Positions 16,429-26,085 are shown, counted from the stretch's first letter. The stretch is 64,000 bases of DNA from Neorhizobium sp. (GCA_028283725.1 JAPWKC010000003.1:496001-560000); one strand, 5' to 3'. A program made the numbers and translations. The notes: a model not told the origin generated them from the sequence alone.

Positions 16429-17817
16429 ATGTCCCCTGTAACTGAAAAAGGCGAGACGTCCTTGATGGCGAAGGCCATTCGGGAAGGGATCTTCGCGGCT
16501 ATCATCTCCTTCTTCATGTTCCTGCTGTTTGTCGGCGTCGAGACATATCAGGACATCAACAACGCTCTCGTCTGGCGCATGCGCTGGGGCCTGCTGTTCA
16601 TCTTCGTGGCGATCGCGGCCATCGGCCGGTTCCTGACGGTGGCCTTCATCAAGCCGCATCTGGACGCCCGCAAGCTCAGCAAGGCCAAGAGCGGCATTCT
16701 GGAGATTTCGACCCAGAAGAGCTTCTTCCACAGGCACTTCCTCAAGATCGCGCTGGTCTTCCTGCTCGTCTATCCGTTCCTGATGATGCTGATCGTCGGC
16801 AAGCAGGGCTCGCTCAAATATGTCGACAATTTCGGCATCCAGATCCTCATCTACGTGATGCTCGCCTGGGGCCTCAATATCGTCGTCGGTTTGGCGGGCC
16901 TGCTCGATCTCGGCTACGTCGCCTTCTATGCCGTCGGTGCCTATTCCTACGCGCTGCTCTCCAGCTATCTCGGCCTGTCGTTCTGGATCCTCCTGCCGCT
17001 GTCGGGCATATTCGCAGCGCTCTGGGGCATCATGCTCGGTTTCCCGGTTCTGCGCCTGAGAGGCGATTATCTCGCCATCGTGACGCTCGCCTTCGGTGAG
17101 ATCATCCGCCTCGTGCTGATCAACTGGACGGAAGTGACCAAGGGGACGTTCGGCATTTCCGGCATCGCCAAGGCTTCGGTCTTCGGCATCTGGTCCTTCG
17201 ATGTCGGTGCGCCGAACAACTTTGCCAAGGTCTTCGGGCTGGCATCGTCATCGGTCTACTACAAGGTCTTCCTGTTCTACGTCATCCTGGCGCTCTGCCT
17301 GCTGACGGCCTATGTGACGATCCGGCTGCGCCGCATGCCGATCGGCCGCGCATGGGAGGCGCTGCGCGAAGACGAGATCGCCTGCCGGTCGCTCGGCATC
17401 AATACGGTCACGACCAAGCTCACCGCCTTTGCCACGGGTGCGATGTTCGGCGGGTTTGCCGGCTCGTTCTTTGCCGCCCGGCAGGGCTTCGTGTCGCCGG
17501 AAAGCTTCGTCTTCCTGGAATCCGCCGTCATTCTCGCGATTGTCGTTCTGGGCGGGATGGGATCTCTGACCGGTATCGCGATTGCGGCCGTGGTCATGGT
17601 CGGCGGCACGGAACTGCTGCGCGACATGTCCTTCCTGAAGATCATTTTCGGACCCGATTTCACGCCTGAACTCTACCGCATGCTGCTCTTCGGTCTGGCC
17701 ATGGTCATCGTGATGCTGTTCAAGCCGCGCGGTTTCGTCGGCGCACGCGAGCCGACCGCCTTCCTCAAGGAACGCAAGGCGGTTTCCGGCAGCTTCACCA
17801 AGGAGGGCCACGGCTGA
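16429..17817 (+). CDS. livM: Branched-chain amino acid ABC transporter permease LivM
   Basis: 462 residues. An N-terminal region of about 125 residues with three membrane segments (a DUF3382-like extension common in proteobacterial LivM) precedes the core permease domain ([29 protein letters not shown]). The coupling region [15 protein letters not shown] and the end [20 protein letters not shown] are typical. It begins one base after livH and its stop overlaps the livG start. Together with LivH it forms the membrane channel. Confidence 0.95.
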   Translation: MSPVTEKGETSLMAKAIREGIFAAIISFFMFLLFVGVETYQDINNALVWRMRWGLLFIFVAIAAIGRFLTVAFIKPHLDARKLSKAKSGILEISTQKSFFHRHFLKIALVFLLVYPFLMMLIVGKQGSLKYVDNFGIQILIYVMLAWGLNIVVGLAGLLDLGYVAFYAVGAYSYALLSSYLGLSFWILLPLSGIFAALWGIMLGFPVLRLRGDYLAIVTLAFGEIIRLVLINWTEVTKGTFGISGIAKASVFGIWSFDVGAPNNFAKVFGLASSSVYYKVFLFYVILALCLLTAYVTIRLRRMPIGRAWEALREDEIACRSLGINTVTTKLTAFATGAMFGGFAGSFFAARQGFVSPESFVFLESAVILAIVVLGGMGSLTGIAIAAVVMVGGTELLRDMSFLKIIFGPDFTPELYRMLLFGLAMVIVMLFKPRGFVGAREPTAFLKERKAVSGSFTKEGHG

Positions 17818-18677
17818 TGGCTCCGGAAACGACTGCAATGACGGATACGATCCTCAAGGTCGAGCACCTGTCGATGAAGTTCGGCGGCCTGATGGCCATC
17901 AACGACTTCTCGTTCGAAGCCAAGCGCGGCGAGATCACCGCGCTGATCGGGCCGAACGGCGCCGGCAAGACCACCGTGTTCAACTGCATCACAGGTTTTT
18001 ACAAACCGACGATGGGGATGATCACCCTCCACCGCCGGGGCGGCAGGACGCTGCTTCTGGAACGGCTGAAGGACTTCGAGATCAACAAGAAGGCCGGCGT
18101 GGCGCGCACGTTTCAGAACATCCGGCTGTTTTCCGGCCTGACTGTTCTGGAAAACCTGCTGGTTGCCCAGCACAATGCGCTGATGCGGGCTTCCGGTTAC
18201 ACGATCCTCGGCCTGCTCGGGGCGCCTGCCTACAAGCGGGCGGTGGCGGATTCGATCGAAAAGGCGCGCTACTGGCTGGAAAAGGCCGATCTCATCGATC
18301 GCGCCGACGATCCGGCTGGCGATCTTTCCTATGGCGCGCAGCGTCGTCTGGAAATCGCGCGTGCCATGTGCACCGGGCCGGAGCTCCTGTGCCTCGACGA
18401 GCCGGCGGCCGGCCTCAACCCGAAGGAATCGCTGACGCTCAACGCGCTTTTGCGCAGCATTCGCGACGAGGGCACATCGCTGCTGTTGATCGAACACGAC
18501 ATGTCGGTGGTCATGGAGATTTCCGACCATGTCGTCGTGTTGGAATATGGCCAGAAGATTTCCGATGGCACGCCGGAGCATGTGAAGACCGATCCGAAGG
18601 TCATCGCGGCCTATCTCGGCGTCGAGGATGACGAAGTTGAAGAAATCGAAGAACAGCTTGACGGAGGGGCGGTATAA
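17817..18677 (+). CDS. livG: Branched-chain amino acid ABC transporter ATPase LivG
   Basis: 286 residues. Walker A at about residues 45-52 (GPNGAGKT), Q-loop with ARTFQNIRLFSGLTVLENL, signature LSYGAQRRLEIARAM, Walker B LLCLDEPAAGLN and switch His in IEHDMSVVM. The C-terminus is acidic and longer than in E. coli. The start at 17817 overlaps the livM stop (TGATG). One of two cytoplasmic ATPases energising the LIV importer. Confidence 0.95.
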   Translation: MAPETTAMTDTILKVEHLSMKFGGLMAINDFSFEAKRGEITALIGPNGAGKTTVFNCITGFYKPTMGMITLHRRGGRTLLLERLKDFEINKKAGVARTFQNIRLFSGLTVLENLLVAQHNALMRASGYTILGLLGAPAYKRAVADSIEKARYWLEKADLIDRADDPAGDLSYGAQRRLEIARAMCTGPELLCLDEPAAGLNPKESLTLNALLRSIRDEGTSLLLIEHDMSVVMEISDHVVVLEYGQKISDGTPEHVKTDPKVIAAYLGVEDDEVEEIEEQLDGGAV

Positions 18678-19405
18678 TGGCCGGTGAACCCCTTCTCAAA
18701 ATCCAGGGTGTCGAGACCTATTACGGCAATATCCGCGCGCTGTCGGGCGTCGATGTCGAGGTCAACAAGGGTGAGATCGTCAGCCTGATCGGTGCCAACG
18801 GCGCCGGCAAGTCGACGCTGATGATGACGATCTGCGGCAGCCCGCAGGCGCGTAGCGGCCAGGTGATCTTCGACGGCGAGGACATTACCAAGCTGCCGAC
18901 ACACATTATCGCGCGCCGGCGGATTGCCCAGTCGCCCGAGGGGCGGCGCATCTTTCCGCGCATGACGGTGTTCGAGAACCTGCAAATGGGCGCCAATCTC
19001 GACAACCTGAAATATTTCAAGGAAGACGTCGAGAAGATCTTCGTGATGTTCCCGCGTCTCAAAGAGCGCCAGAGCCAGCGCGGCGGCACGCTTTCGGGCG
19101 GCGAGCAGCAGATGCTGTCGATCGGGCGCGCGCTGATGTCGCGGCCCAAGCTGCTTCTCCTCGACGAGCCTTCGCTCGGTCTCGCGCCGCTGATCGTCAA
19201 GGGTATCTTCGAGGCGATCAAGATGCTCAACAAGGAGGAGGGGCTCACCGTCTTCCTCGTCGAACAGAACGCGTTTGCGGCGCTGAAGCTCTCCGATCGC
19301 GCCTATGTGATGGTCAACGGCAAGGTGACGATGTCCGGCTCGGGCAAGGAACTGCTGTCCAATCCGGAAGTGCGCGCCGCCTATCTTGAGGGGGGACGGC
19401 ATTGA
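18677..19405 (+). CDS. livF: Branched-chain amino acid ABC transporter ATPase LivF
   Basis: 242 residues. Walker A GANGAGKST, signature LSGGEQQMLSIGRAL, Walker B LLLLDEPSLGLAP and the switch region VFLVEQNAFAAL, all typical of LivF. The start overlaps the livG stop (TAATG). Completes the permease/ATPase set; the binding protein follows after a small membrane protein gene and a hairpin. Confidence 0.95.
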   Translation: MAGEPLLKIQGVETYYGNIRALSGVDVEVNKGEIVSLIGANGAGKSTLMMTICGSPQARSGQVIFDGEDITKLPTHIIARRRIAQSPEGRRIFPRMTVFENLQMGANLDNLKYFKEDVEKIFVMFPRLKERQSQRGGTLSGGEQQMLSIGRALMSRPKLLLLDEPSLGLAPLIVKGIFEAIKMLNKEEGLTVFLVEQNAFAALKLSDRAYVMVNGKVTMSGSGKELLSNPEVRAAYLEGGRH

Positions 19406-19471
19406 TCGATCGTTTCTCGCGAGGCATGGTTTTGATCGGCGGTTCGATCGTCACGGACAGGAGCGCCTGAG

Positions 19472-19825
19472 ATGCAGGGTTTGTTCTTCGAAACGGATGA
19501 AGGCGTGCGTTACGCGCTGCGTTTCTTCGTCTTCATCATCGGTCTTTGGACCGCATGGCGGTCCGGCAAAGCTGCGGCGGAAGGGTGGGCGGAATATCCG
19601 ACCGTCGTCGTCTACACGCTGCTTCTGGCCGTCGCCATGAGCTTTCTGCATTACGCGCTGTTTCAGGGCCCGTTCCTCAGCCTGTTCTATTATCCGCTCG
19701 ATTTCATTACGCTTCTCATCTTCTCGACGGCGGGTTTCAGGATCCGCCGGACAAAGCAGATGGTGCAGAATTATTACTGGATCTACGAGCAGGCATCGCC
19801 TTTCTCGTGGAAGAAGAAACATTGA
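19472..19825 (+). CDS. Small membrane protein linked to liv genes
   Basis: 117 residues with three hydrophobic segments (about 17-30, 43-61 and 68-87) and a basic, aromatic C-terminus (RIRRTKQMVQNYYWIYEQAS). It resembles the rhizobial DUF6867 type found beside liv genes; this is recalled and not checked. The start is supported by AGGAGCGCCTGAG upstream. Its place between livF and the binding protein, same strand, suggests a link with this importer. Biochemical role unknown. Confidence 0.7.
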   Translation: MQGLFFETDEGVRYALRFFVFIIGLWTAWRSGKAAAEGWAEYPTVVVYTLLLAVAMSFLHYALFQGPFLSLFYYPLDFITLLIFSTAGFRIRRTKQMVQNYYWIYEQASPFSWKKKH

Positions 19826-19830
19826 CACTC

Positions 19831-19856
19831 ACGGCAATCTGCACTCAGATTGCCGT
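19831..19856 (+). terminator. Hairpin after the liv permease operon
   Basis: ACGGCAATCTG (19831-19841) and CAGATTGCCGT (19846-19856) pair perfectly around a 4-base loop, 5 bases past the preceding stop. The following bases are A-rich and not T-rich, so it may terminate inefficiently or stabilise mRNA ends. It separates the permease genes from the binding protein gene. Confidence 0.65.
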
Positions 19857-20072
19857 CAATAAAATAGAGGTCGCAAGACCTGTCGCATGCCGCCGAACGT
19901 GATTTTCGATTTCGGAAAGAGGCATGCGCGACAACAAGAAGAGCCGGAGGGCGCAAGGTGGATCGGAAAGATCGCCGACGTGCTCCGGAGTGGAACAGCT
20001 TTCCGGCGCAGTGGTGGTGGGTATTGCGTACGGTCCCAACAATCGGCTCACCTTAAAACTGGGAGTATATCT

Positions 20073-21197
20073 ATGAAGACGTCTCTTCTTTCCGCGGTAG
20101 CGCTGACGGCCATCGTTGCCTTCGGCGGCGCGGCACGAGCCGACATCGTGATCGGCGTCGGCGGCCCGCTGACCGGCCCGAACGCCGCCTTCGGTGCACA
20201 GCTTCAGAAGGGTGCTGAACAGGCCATCGCCGACATCAACGCCGCTGGCGGCATCAACGGCGAAAAGCTGAAGATCGCGCTCGGCGACGACGTGTCCGAC
20301 CCGAAGCAGGGTATCTCGGTTGCCAACAAGTTCGTCGCTGACGGCGTCAAGTATGTCGTCGGTCACTTCAACTCGGGCGTGTCGATCCCGGCCTCGCAGG
20401 TCTATGCCGAAAACGGCATTCTGGAAGTAACGCCGGCTGCAACCAACCCGACCTTCACCGAGGCCGGCCTGTGGAACACGTTCCGTACCTGCGGCCGTGA
20501 CGACCAGCAGGGCGGCGTTGCCGGTGCCTACCTTGCCGACCACTTCAAGGGCGCCAAGATCGCCATCATCGACGACAAGACGCCTTATGGTCAGGGCCTT
20601 GCCGACGAAACCAAGAAGGCGCTCAACGCCAAGGGCACCAAGGAAGTCATGCGCGAAGCCGTCAATGTCGGCGACAAGGACTTTTCCGCTCTCATCGCCA
20701 AGATGAAGCAGGCCGGCGTCTCGATCATCTACTGGGGCGGTCTTCACACCGAAGCCGGCCTGATCATCCGCCAGGCCAAGGACCAGGGCCTGAAGGCAAC
20801 GCTCGTTTCGGGTGACGGTATCGTTTCGAACGAACTGGCATCGATCGCCGGCGATGCCGTCGCAGGTACGCTCAACACGTTCGGCCCGGATCCGACACTG
20901 CGTCCGGAAAACAAGGACCTGGTTGCCAAGTTCAAGACTGCCGGCTTCAACCCGGAAGCCTACACGCTCTACTCCTACGCTGCCGTTCAGGTCATCGCCG
21001 CTGCCATCAAGACGACCGGCAAGGCCGACGACGCTGAAGCCGTTGCCAAGACGATGCACGACAAGGGTCCGTTCAAGACCGTTCTCGGCGATCTGTCCTT
21101 CGACGCCAAGGGCGACCCGAAGCTGCCGGGCTACGTCATGTACGAGTGGAAGAAGGGCCCGGACGGGAACTACAGCTACTTCCAGCAGGGCATGTAA
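20073..21197 (+). CDS. Branched-chain amino acid ABC transporter binding protein
   Basis: 374 residues. A signal peptide ends near residue 23 ([11 protein letters not shown]). The mature protein matches the periplasmic Leu/Ile/Val-binding type I fold: [54 protein letters not shown] and the C-terminal [20 protein letters not shown]. It is the LivJ/LivK equivalent delivering substrate to LivHMGF. The start at 20073 is chosen because GGGAGTAT precedes it and because the signal peptide begins there. It is about 220 bases after the preceding hairpin, so it probably also has its own promoter; binding proteins are usually expressed in excess. Confidence 0.93.
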   Translation: MKTSLLSAVALTAIVAFGGAARADIVIGVGGPLTGPNAAFGAQLQKGAEQAIADINAAGGINGEKLKIALGDDVSDPKQGISVANKFVADGVKYVVGHFNSGVSIPASQVYAENGILEVTPAATNPTFTEAGLWNTFRTCGRDDQQGGVAGAYLADHFKGAKIAIIDDKTPYGQGLADETKKALNAKGTKEVMREAVNVGDKDFSALIAKMKQAGVSIIYWGGLHTEAGLIIRQAKDQGLKATLVSGDGIVSNELASIAGDAVAGTLNTFGPDPTLRPENKDLVAKFKTAGFNPEAYTLYSYAAVQVIAAAIKTTGKADDAEAVAKTMHDKGPFKTVLGDLSFDAKGDPKLPGYVMYEWKKGPDGNYSYFQQGM

Positions 21198-21221
21198 TAA
21201 TCAGCCGATTATGCTATAGAC

Positions 21222-21246
21222 GGGGGCTCGGCATTGCCGGGCCCCC
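21222..21246 (+). terminator. Terminator-like hairpin after the binding protein gene
   Basis: GGGGGCTCGGC (21222-21232) pairs with GCCGGGCCCCC (21236-21246) with one mismatch and a 3-base loop, 24 bases past the stop. A T-containing tail (ggactgtttg) follows. Confidence 0.7.
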
Positions 21247-21295
21247 GGACTGTTTGAAAAGGCCGAAGTCGTCTGCGCCGACATCGCCCGGTTTC

Positions 21296-21334
21296 TCCAG
21301 AGCGCCCGCAAGCAGCTGATTTCGTTGGCGTGAT
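21296..21334. repeat. Dispersed repeat, copy A
   Basis: Begins TCCAGAGCGCCCGCAAGC and continues CTGATTTCGTTGGCGTGAT. The segment 62288-62326 agrees with it at about 31 of 39 positions. Both copies lie between genes. Two related intergenic copies 41 kb apart suggest a dispersed element. Confidence 0.6.
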
Positions 21335-21461
21335 GAGAGCCTTGCGTCAATATCCAGGATGCGCATCGAAGCCCGAAGGCGTGCCGTCACGAGCTGATCA
21401 ACAGGTATCGACGATGCCTTTTCCCGTCAGCGGCCTCGGCCTGTTTCACCGGGAGGTCCTG

Positions 21462-21644
21462 TCAGCGTAGCGCACCGTCCGCCGTCCTCACCGGGCGCGG
21501 ATTGCCATTCTCGTCCCTGATTTCGACCTTGATCGCGCCTTTGACGCGCATCTGCATGTCCCGCACGGCCTTTATGGCGTCGCGCGCGCTTTCGACCGTC
21601 TTGCGTTCCTCGGCATTTCTGATGGATTTCACGGTGAAGGGCAT
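21462..21644 (-). CDS. Small hypothetical protein (60 residues)
   Basis: 60 residues, highly charged: MPFTVKSIRNAEERKTVESA, a central helix (RDAIKAVRDMQMRVKGAIKV) and a polar tail (EIRDENGNPRPVRTADG). No signal peptide or membrane segment. The start at 21644 is preferred because AGGAG lies about 9 bases upstream; the longer frame from 21719 has no such site. It is downstream of the response regulator gene, about 110 bases past its stop and on the same strand. Function unknown. Confidence 0.6.
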   Translation of the reverse strand: MPFTVKSIRNAEERKTVESARDAIKAVRDMQMRVKGAIKVEIRDENGNPRPVRTADGALR

Positions 21645-21752
21645 CGGATCGTCTCCTCTGTCTGAAGAGGACAACTGTAAAGCCTCCCGGTCGTTCCCTG
21701 CGGAACGGGTGCCGATCACGTGTGAACCCGGATAGGCGCAGGCGAATGGGCG

Positions 21753-22679
21753 TTAGATTTCGTGCAGGACGTGGGCGGCCTTGACGGCGGCCGAGGCGCG
21801 ATTTTCGACGCCGAGCTTGACGTAGATCTGCTCCAGATGCTTGTTCACCGTGCGCGACGACAGGCCGAGGATATCGCCGATATCGCGGTTCGACTTGCCC
21901 TTGGCGATCCATAGCAGCACTTCGGATTCGCGCATCGTCAGCGGAAAATGCTGGCGCAGGACTTCGTCGTCCGGCCGGTTGCGTGCAGCCGTCAGGCGAA
22001 AAAGGAATTCGTCCGATCCAATCGCGCCAAGGAAGGACAGTTGCAGGCTGGTCTGGCCGCTTGCTTCGGCAATCGACAAGGCGCTGTCGCGGGCAAAGCC
22101 CGGCTTGTCGCGCTCGGCCATCCATCCGGCGATATGGCGGGCGATCGTGTCGAGGCCTTCATCGCTATTGGTCGCTGCATTGATCAACCGGGTCGCCTGC
22201 GGAGTGGACCAGCGGGTGGAGCCGTCGGCGCGCACCGCAAGCAGATGACGGCCCGCCGCATCGAGCGCCACGCGGGCGCTCTGGGCCGAGCGGGCATTGG
22301 CGAGATGCACGCGAATGCGGGCGCGCAACTCATCGATATTGATCGGCTTGGTCAGATAGTCGACGCCGCCGGCATCGAGCGCGGTGACGACGTGTTCCGT
22401 CTCGGTGAGGCCGGTCATGAAGATCACCGGCACGGGGGCGACCGCGGCATTGGTTTTCAGGCGTCGGCAGGTCTCGAAACCATCCATGCCGGGCATGACG
22501 GCATCGAGCAGGATAAGGTCGGGCGTGATGCGCTCGACGATGTTGAGGGCTGCCTGTCCCGATGTGGCGATCAGGACGGAAAACCCGGATTGTTCCAGCG
22601 CCTCCGTGAGGAAGCCGAGCGCTTCGGGGCTATCGTCCACGAGTAGGACGATATCGCGGGGCAGGGCGGTTTCAGCCAT
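21753..22679 (-). CDS. LuxR-type response regulator, partner of the permease-kinase
   Basis: 308 residues. Receiver domain 1-120 with Asp15/Asp16, phospho-acceptor Asp59 (LILLDAVMPGMDG) and Lys111 (YLTKPI). A middle region of about 110 residues (RADGSTRWSTPQATRLINAA and on) has no motif I recognise. The C-terminal LuxR/FixJ helix-turn-helix lies at about 245-303 (LTMRESEVLLWIAKGKSNRD, LSSRTVNKHLEQIYVKLGV). It is thus a DNA-binding activator or repressor. Its start overlaps the 3' end of the kinase gene by 8 bases, so the two are translated together and are almost certainly cognate. Targets are not evident; liv, urt and the beta-hydroxylase gene are neighbours. Confidence 0.88.
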   Translation of the reverse strand: MAETALPRDIVLLVDDSPEALGFLTEALEQSGFSVLIATSGQAALNIVERITPDLILLDAVMPGMDGFETCRRLKTNAAVAPVPVIFMTGLTETEHVVTALDAGGVDYLTKPINIDELRARIRVHLANARSAQSARVALDAAGRHLLAVRADGSTRWSTPQATRLINAATNSDEGLDTIARHIAGWMAERDKPGFARDSALSIAEASGQTSLQLSFLGAIGSDEFLFRLTAARNRPDDEVLRQHFPLTMRESEVLLWIAKGKSNRDIGDILGLSSRTVNKHLEQIYVKLGVENRASAAVKAAHVLHEI

Positions 22680-25600
22680 CGCTTATCCTTTCCTCTTCGA
22701 GACGCGTCAGGAATTTCATGTAGCCGGCAAGATCGAAGGCCTGAACATAGGTGGTCAGTTCCTCGGTGAAGGGGCGATGCTCCTCGTTTCGCGCGAGATC
22801 GGCAAGCTTTGCCTCTATTCCCCGGACGTAGCCGATTTCGCCGAGCCGCAAAAGATCCTGAACATGGTTCGTCCCCGGCGTTTTGAGCGGTTTTCGCTCG
22901 ATGACGGGCAGATTGGCGCCGGCATCGCTTTCATAGACCCAGGTGAGGCCCAGATGGACGGCCAGCTTGTCCGCAAGCCGGCGGATATCGACAGGTTTTG
23001 CGATCGTGTCGTTATGGCCGGGCGTGCCTTCGTCGATCGACTTCGGATCGACGGGCGCGCCGTCGCCGATATTGGCCGAGAGCATGACGATCGGGGCGGC
23101 CTGCCCCTGTTCGCGCAGGCGCGAGACCAGTTCCCATCCGCTCATGCCGGGCATGGATATATCGACGAGGAAGAGATCGGGCGAGACGCCTTCGATCAAT
23201 GTCAGGCATTCGGTGCCGTCATTGGCGGTCAGAACGACGAAATCCATGGGGATCAGGACTTCGCGCATCAGGGCGCGGTGATCCTCGTTGTCGTCGACGA
23301 CGACGATCGTGCGGCGCGGGCCGGTATAGGAGACGATCTTCTTTTCGGCGGCGGGTGTCGTCACCGGGCGGTCGATCGCCGACAGCATCAGCCGGACACG
23401 GAAGGTGGAGCCCTGATCCTTCGTGCTCTTAACGGAGATCTCGCCGCCGAGCGTGTTGGTCAGCAGTTGCGTAATCGTCAGGCCAAGGCCAAGGCCGGGC
23501 GTCATGCGGTTTCGTTCCGCGTCGCCGCGCTGGAAGGGTTCGTAGATGCGTGCGAGGTCCTTTTCGGCAATGCCTCGGCCGGTATCGGATATGGTGAAGG
23601 TGGCCACCTGATTGCGGTAGGCGATATCGAACGTGACCTTGCCGGCATCGGTGAACTTGATGGCGTTCGACAGGAGATTGACGAGGATCTGGCGCAGGCG
23701 CTTCTCGTCGGTCCTGACATAGTGCGGCAGCGCGCGGGCGCGGACATGGTCGAAGGCCAGCCCCCGCGTCTGGGCCTGAAGCGAGAACATCTCGACGATC
23801 TGGTCGAGGAAATCCTGGATATTGATCTCGTTGGAATAGACCTGAAGGCGGCCTGCCTCGATCTTGGAAATGTCGAGAAGGCCATCGATCAGACCCGACA
23901 GATGGTCGGCGGAGCGCTTGATCACCTTGATCGCCGATTGCCGCGGGGCGGGGATGGTGTCGTCGCGTTCGAGGATCTGGGCGTAGCCGAGCACGGCATT
24001 GAGCGGCGTGCGCAGTTCGTGCGACAGGCCGACGACGTAGCGGCTCTTGGCGCGGTTGGCGGCTTCGGCGGCCTCCTTGGCATCCTGAAGGGCGGCGTCG
24101 GTTTTCTGGTGGGCGGCGATTTCCTTCAGAAGAAGCGTGTTCTGGCGGGAGGATTCCTCCTCCGCCACGACCCGGCTGTCATGGGCAAGAACATAGAACC
24201 ACGAGACGATGCCGGCGATGATGGCGAAGACGAAGAAGACGATGAAGATCGTGCCGAAGATCACCTCTTCATTGGCGGGCGCGGATTCGCGCACCTGATA
24301 GGCGATCATGGCCAAGATCGCGCCGATGACGGAAATCGACAGGAGCGCCGTGATCGCATAGCGGCCGAGCCGCGTCATCAGCTTGGCGATGATGGTTTCC
24401 GGCAGGACGGCGCGGGCGACGGTGCCGACCTGGGTGTTCAGACGCGCATGCGGCTTGCACATGTCGTGGCAGCGGCTGTCGAGCGAACAGCAGAGCGAGC
24501 AGATCGGCGCCGCATAGGCCGGGCACCAGGCCATGTCCTCCGGTTCAAACGGATGTTCGCAGATCGAGCAGGTGATCGACGACAGCGTCTTCCAGCTCTC
24601 GCGCGGCTTGCGGGCGAGATAGTATTTGCCGCGGGTGGCAAAGGCGATCGCCGGCGATATCAGGAAGGCGATCAGGGTGATGTAGGTGGCAAGCGAGGCG
24701 GCGACCGGACCGAAGAGGCCGAAATGCGCTGCAAGCGCCACGCCGGCTGCGCCGAACATCGTGCCGAGGCCGACCGGATTGATGTCGTAGAGATGGGCGC
24801 GCTTGAACTCGATGCCGGGCGGGGCGAGCCCCAGCGGCTTGTTGATGAAAAGATCGGCCGAAATGGTGCAGAGCCAGGCCATGGCGATGATCGAGAAGAT
24901 GCCGAGTGTGCGTTCCAGAAGCTGATAGATGCCGAGTTCCATCAGCAGAAGCGCGATCGCGACGTTGAAGATCAGCCAGACGACGCGGCCCGGATGGCTG
25001 TGGGTGAGGCGCGAGAAGAAGTTTGACCAGGCGAGCGAGCCCGCATAGGCGTTCATCACATTTATCTTCAGCTGCGAGACGACGACGAAGGCCGCCATCA
25101 GGACGAGCGCTGCCGTATGGTTCGGGATCATGTAGCCGAAGGCCGTCAGATACATATGGGCGGGATCTGCCGCCTCGCGGGCGGGAATGGCGGTCGAGAG
25201 CGTCAGGACGGCGAGAAAGGAGCCGGCGAGCAGTTTCGGCACGCCGACGACGACCCAGCCGGAACCGGCCAGGAATATTGCGAGCCGATGGCGCCACTTG
25301 CGCTTGCCATTGCCGGGCAGCGTGGCCGGCAGGAAGCGCAGGAAGTCCACCTGTTCGCCGATCTGCGGCATCAGTGCGAGAATGACGGCGGAGGCGGCGC
25401 CGAATTCCAGGAGATCGAAGGGGGCGGCGCTGCCGACCTGCGCATTCGAATGGTTGATGCCGGCAAAGGAGCGCCAGAGATCGAATTTCTGCCAGTCGAG
25501 GAAGGCGATGAAGACGAAGGGAAGGACGTTGAGGACGATCCAGAAAGGCTGTGTCAGCAGCTGGAACCGGGAGATGAGCTGCACGCCGTAGATGACGAGC

Positions 25601-26085
25601 GGAATGACGACGGCAGCGCTGATGATGTAGCCGATCCAGGGCGGGATGCCGAAGGCGAGCTTGAGGCCCGCGGTCATGATCGAGGCCTCGATCGCAAACA
25701 GCATGAAGGTGAAGCTCGCATAGATGAGCGAGGTGATCGTCGAGCCGATATAGCCGAAACTTGCGCCGCGGGTGAGAAGATCGATATCGACGCCGTGGCG
25801 AATGGCATAGCGGCTGATCGGCAGGCCGATCACCAGCATTGCAATGGCAGCGGCGACGATGGCGAAGAAGGCGTTGGTCGTGCCGTAGGCGAGCGTGATC
25901 GTTCCACCGATCGCCTCAAGCGCCAGAAACGAGATGGCGCCGATCGCCGTCTGGGAAATACGGCTCGAAGAAAAGCGGCGGGCGCTCTTTGCGGTGAAAC
26001 GCAGCGCATAGTCTTCCAGCGTCTGGTTGGCGACCCAACGATTGTATTCACGCCGGACGGGAATGATGCGTTGCCGCGCTGCCAT
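22672..26085 (-). CDS. Hybrid histidine kinase with permease-type sensor domain
   Basis: 1137 residues, all domains in one frame. (1) Residues about 40-490: a 12-helix transporter-like domain resembling NCS1 nucleobase:cation symporters (ISFLALEAIGGTITLAYGTT early on; polar helices at 330-350). (2) Residues 506-543: eight Cys in C-x2-C, C, C-x2-CC, C-x5-C-x3-C order, a likely metal-binding module. (3) Two more membrane helices (573-597, 608-632). (4) A coiled-coil linker, 640-685. (5) Kinase core: H-box His689 (SHELRTP), N-box Asn807, G-boxes DTGRGIA (834-840) and GLGLGL (864-869). (6) Receiver 926-1046 with Asp931/932, phospho-Asp975 and Lys1030. (7) Helical tail. Transporter-kinase fusions are known (CbrA uses an SLC5 domain). 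The ligand is not known from sequence; urea, purines or hydantoins are inferences. Confidence 0.9.
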   Translation of the reverse strand: MAARQRIIPVRREYNRWVANQTLEDYALRFTAKSARRFSSSRISQTAIGAISFLALEAIGGTITLAYGTTNAFFAIVAAAIAMLVIGLPISRYAIRHGVDIDLLTRGASFGYIGSTITSLIYASFTFMLFAIEASIMTAGLKLAFGIPPWIGYIISAAVVIPLVIYGVQLISRFQLLTQPFWIVLNVLPFVFIAFLDWQKFDLWRSFAGINHSNAQVGSAAPFDLLEFGAASAVILALMPQIGEQVDFLRFLPATLPGNGKRKWRHRLAIFLAGSGWVVVGVPKLLAGSFLAVLTLSTAIPAREAADPAHMYLTAFGYMIPNHTAALVLMAAFVVVSQLKINVMNAYAGSLAWSNFFSRLTHSHPGRVVWLIFNVAIALLLMELGIYQLLERTLGIFSIIAMAWLCTISADLFINKPLGLAPPGIEFKRAHLYDINPVGLGTMFGAAGVALAAHFGLFGPVAASLATYITLIAFLISPAIAFATRGKYYLARKPRESWKTLSSITCSICEHPFEPEDMAWCPAYAAPICSLCCSLDSRCHDMCKPHARLNTQVGTVARAVLPETIIAKLMTRLGRYAITALLSISVIGAILAMIAYQVRESAPANEEVIFGTIFIVFFVFAIIAGIVSWFYVLAHDSRVVAEEESSRQNTLLLKEIAAHQKTDAALQDAKEAAEAANRAKSRYVVGLSHELRTPLNAVLGYAQILERDDTIPAPRQSAIKVIKRSADHLSGLIDGLLDISKIEAGRLQVYSNEINIQDFLDQIVEMFSLQAQTRGLAFDHVRARALPHYVRTDEKRLRQILVNLLSNAIKFTDAGKVTFDIAYRNQVATFTISDTGRGIAEKDLARIYEPFQRGDAERNRMTPGLGLGLTITQLLTNTLGGEISVKSTKDQGSTFRVRLMLSAIDRPVTTPAAEKKIVSYTGPRRTIVVVDDNEDHRALMREVLIPMDFVVLTANDGTECLTLIEGVSPDLFLVDISMPGMSGWELVSRLREQGQAAPIVMLSANIGDGAPVDPKSIDEGTPGHNDTIAKPVDIRRLADKLAVHLGLTWVYESDAGANLPVIERKPLKTPGTNHVQDLLRLGEIGYVRGIEAKLADLARNEEHRPFTEELTTYVQAFDLAGYMKFLTRLEEERISDG

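Noticed and set aside
21427-22125. Minus-strand frame spanning the regulator gene end and the 60-residue gene
   Set aside because: It overlaps two better-supported genes in other frames and is Arg/Gln-rich.
22384-25026. Plus-strand open frame of about 880 codons opposite the kinase gene
   Set aside because: Shadow of the kinase and regulator genes, low-complexity acidic/basic composition and no ribosome-binding site.
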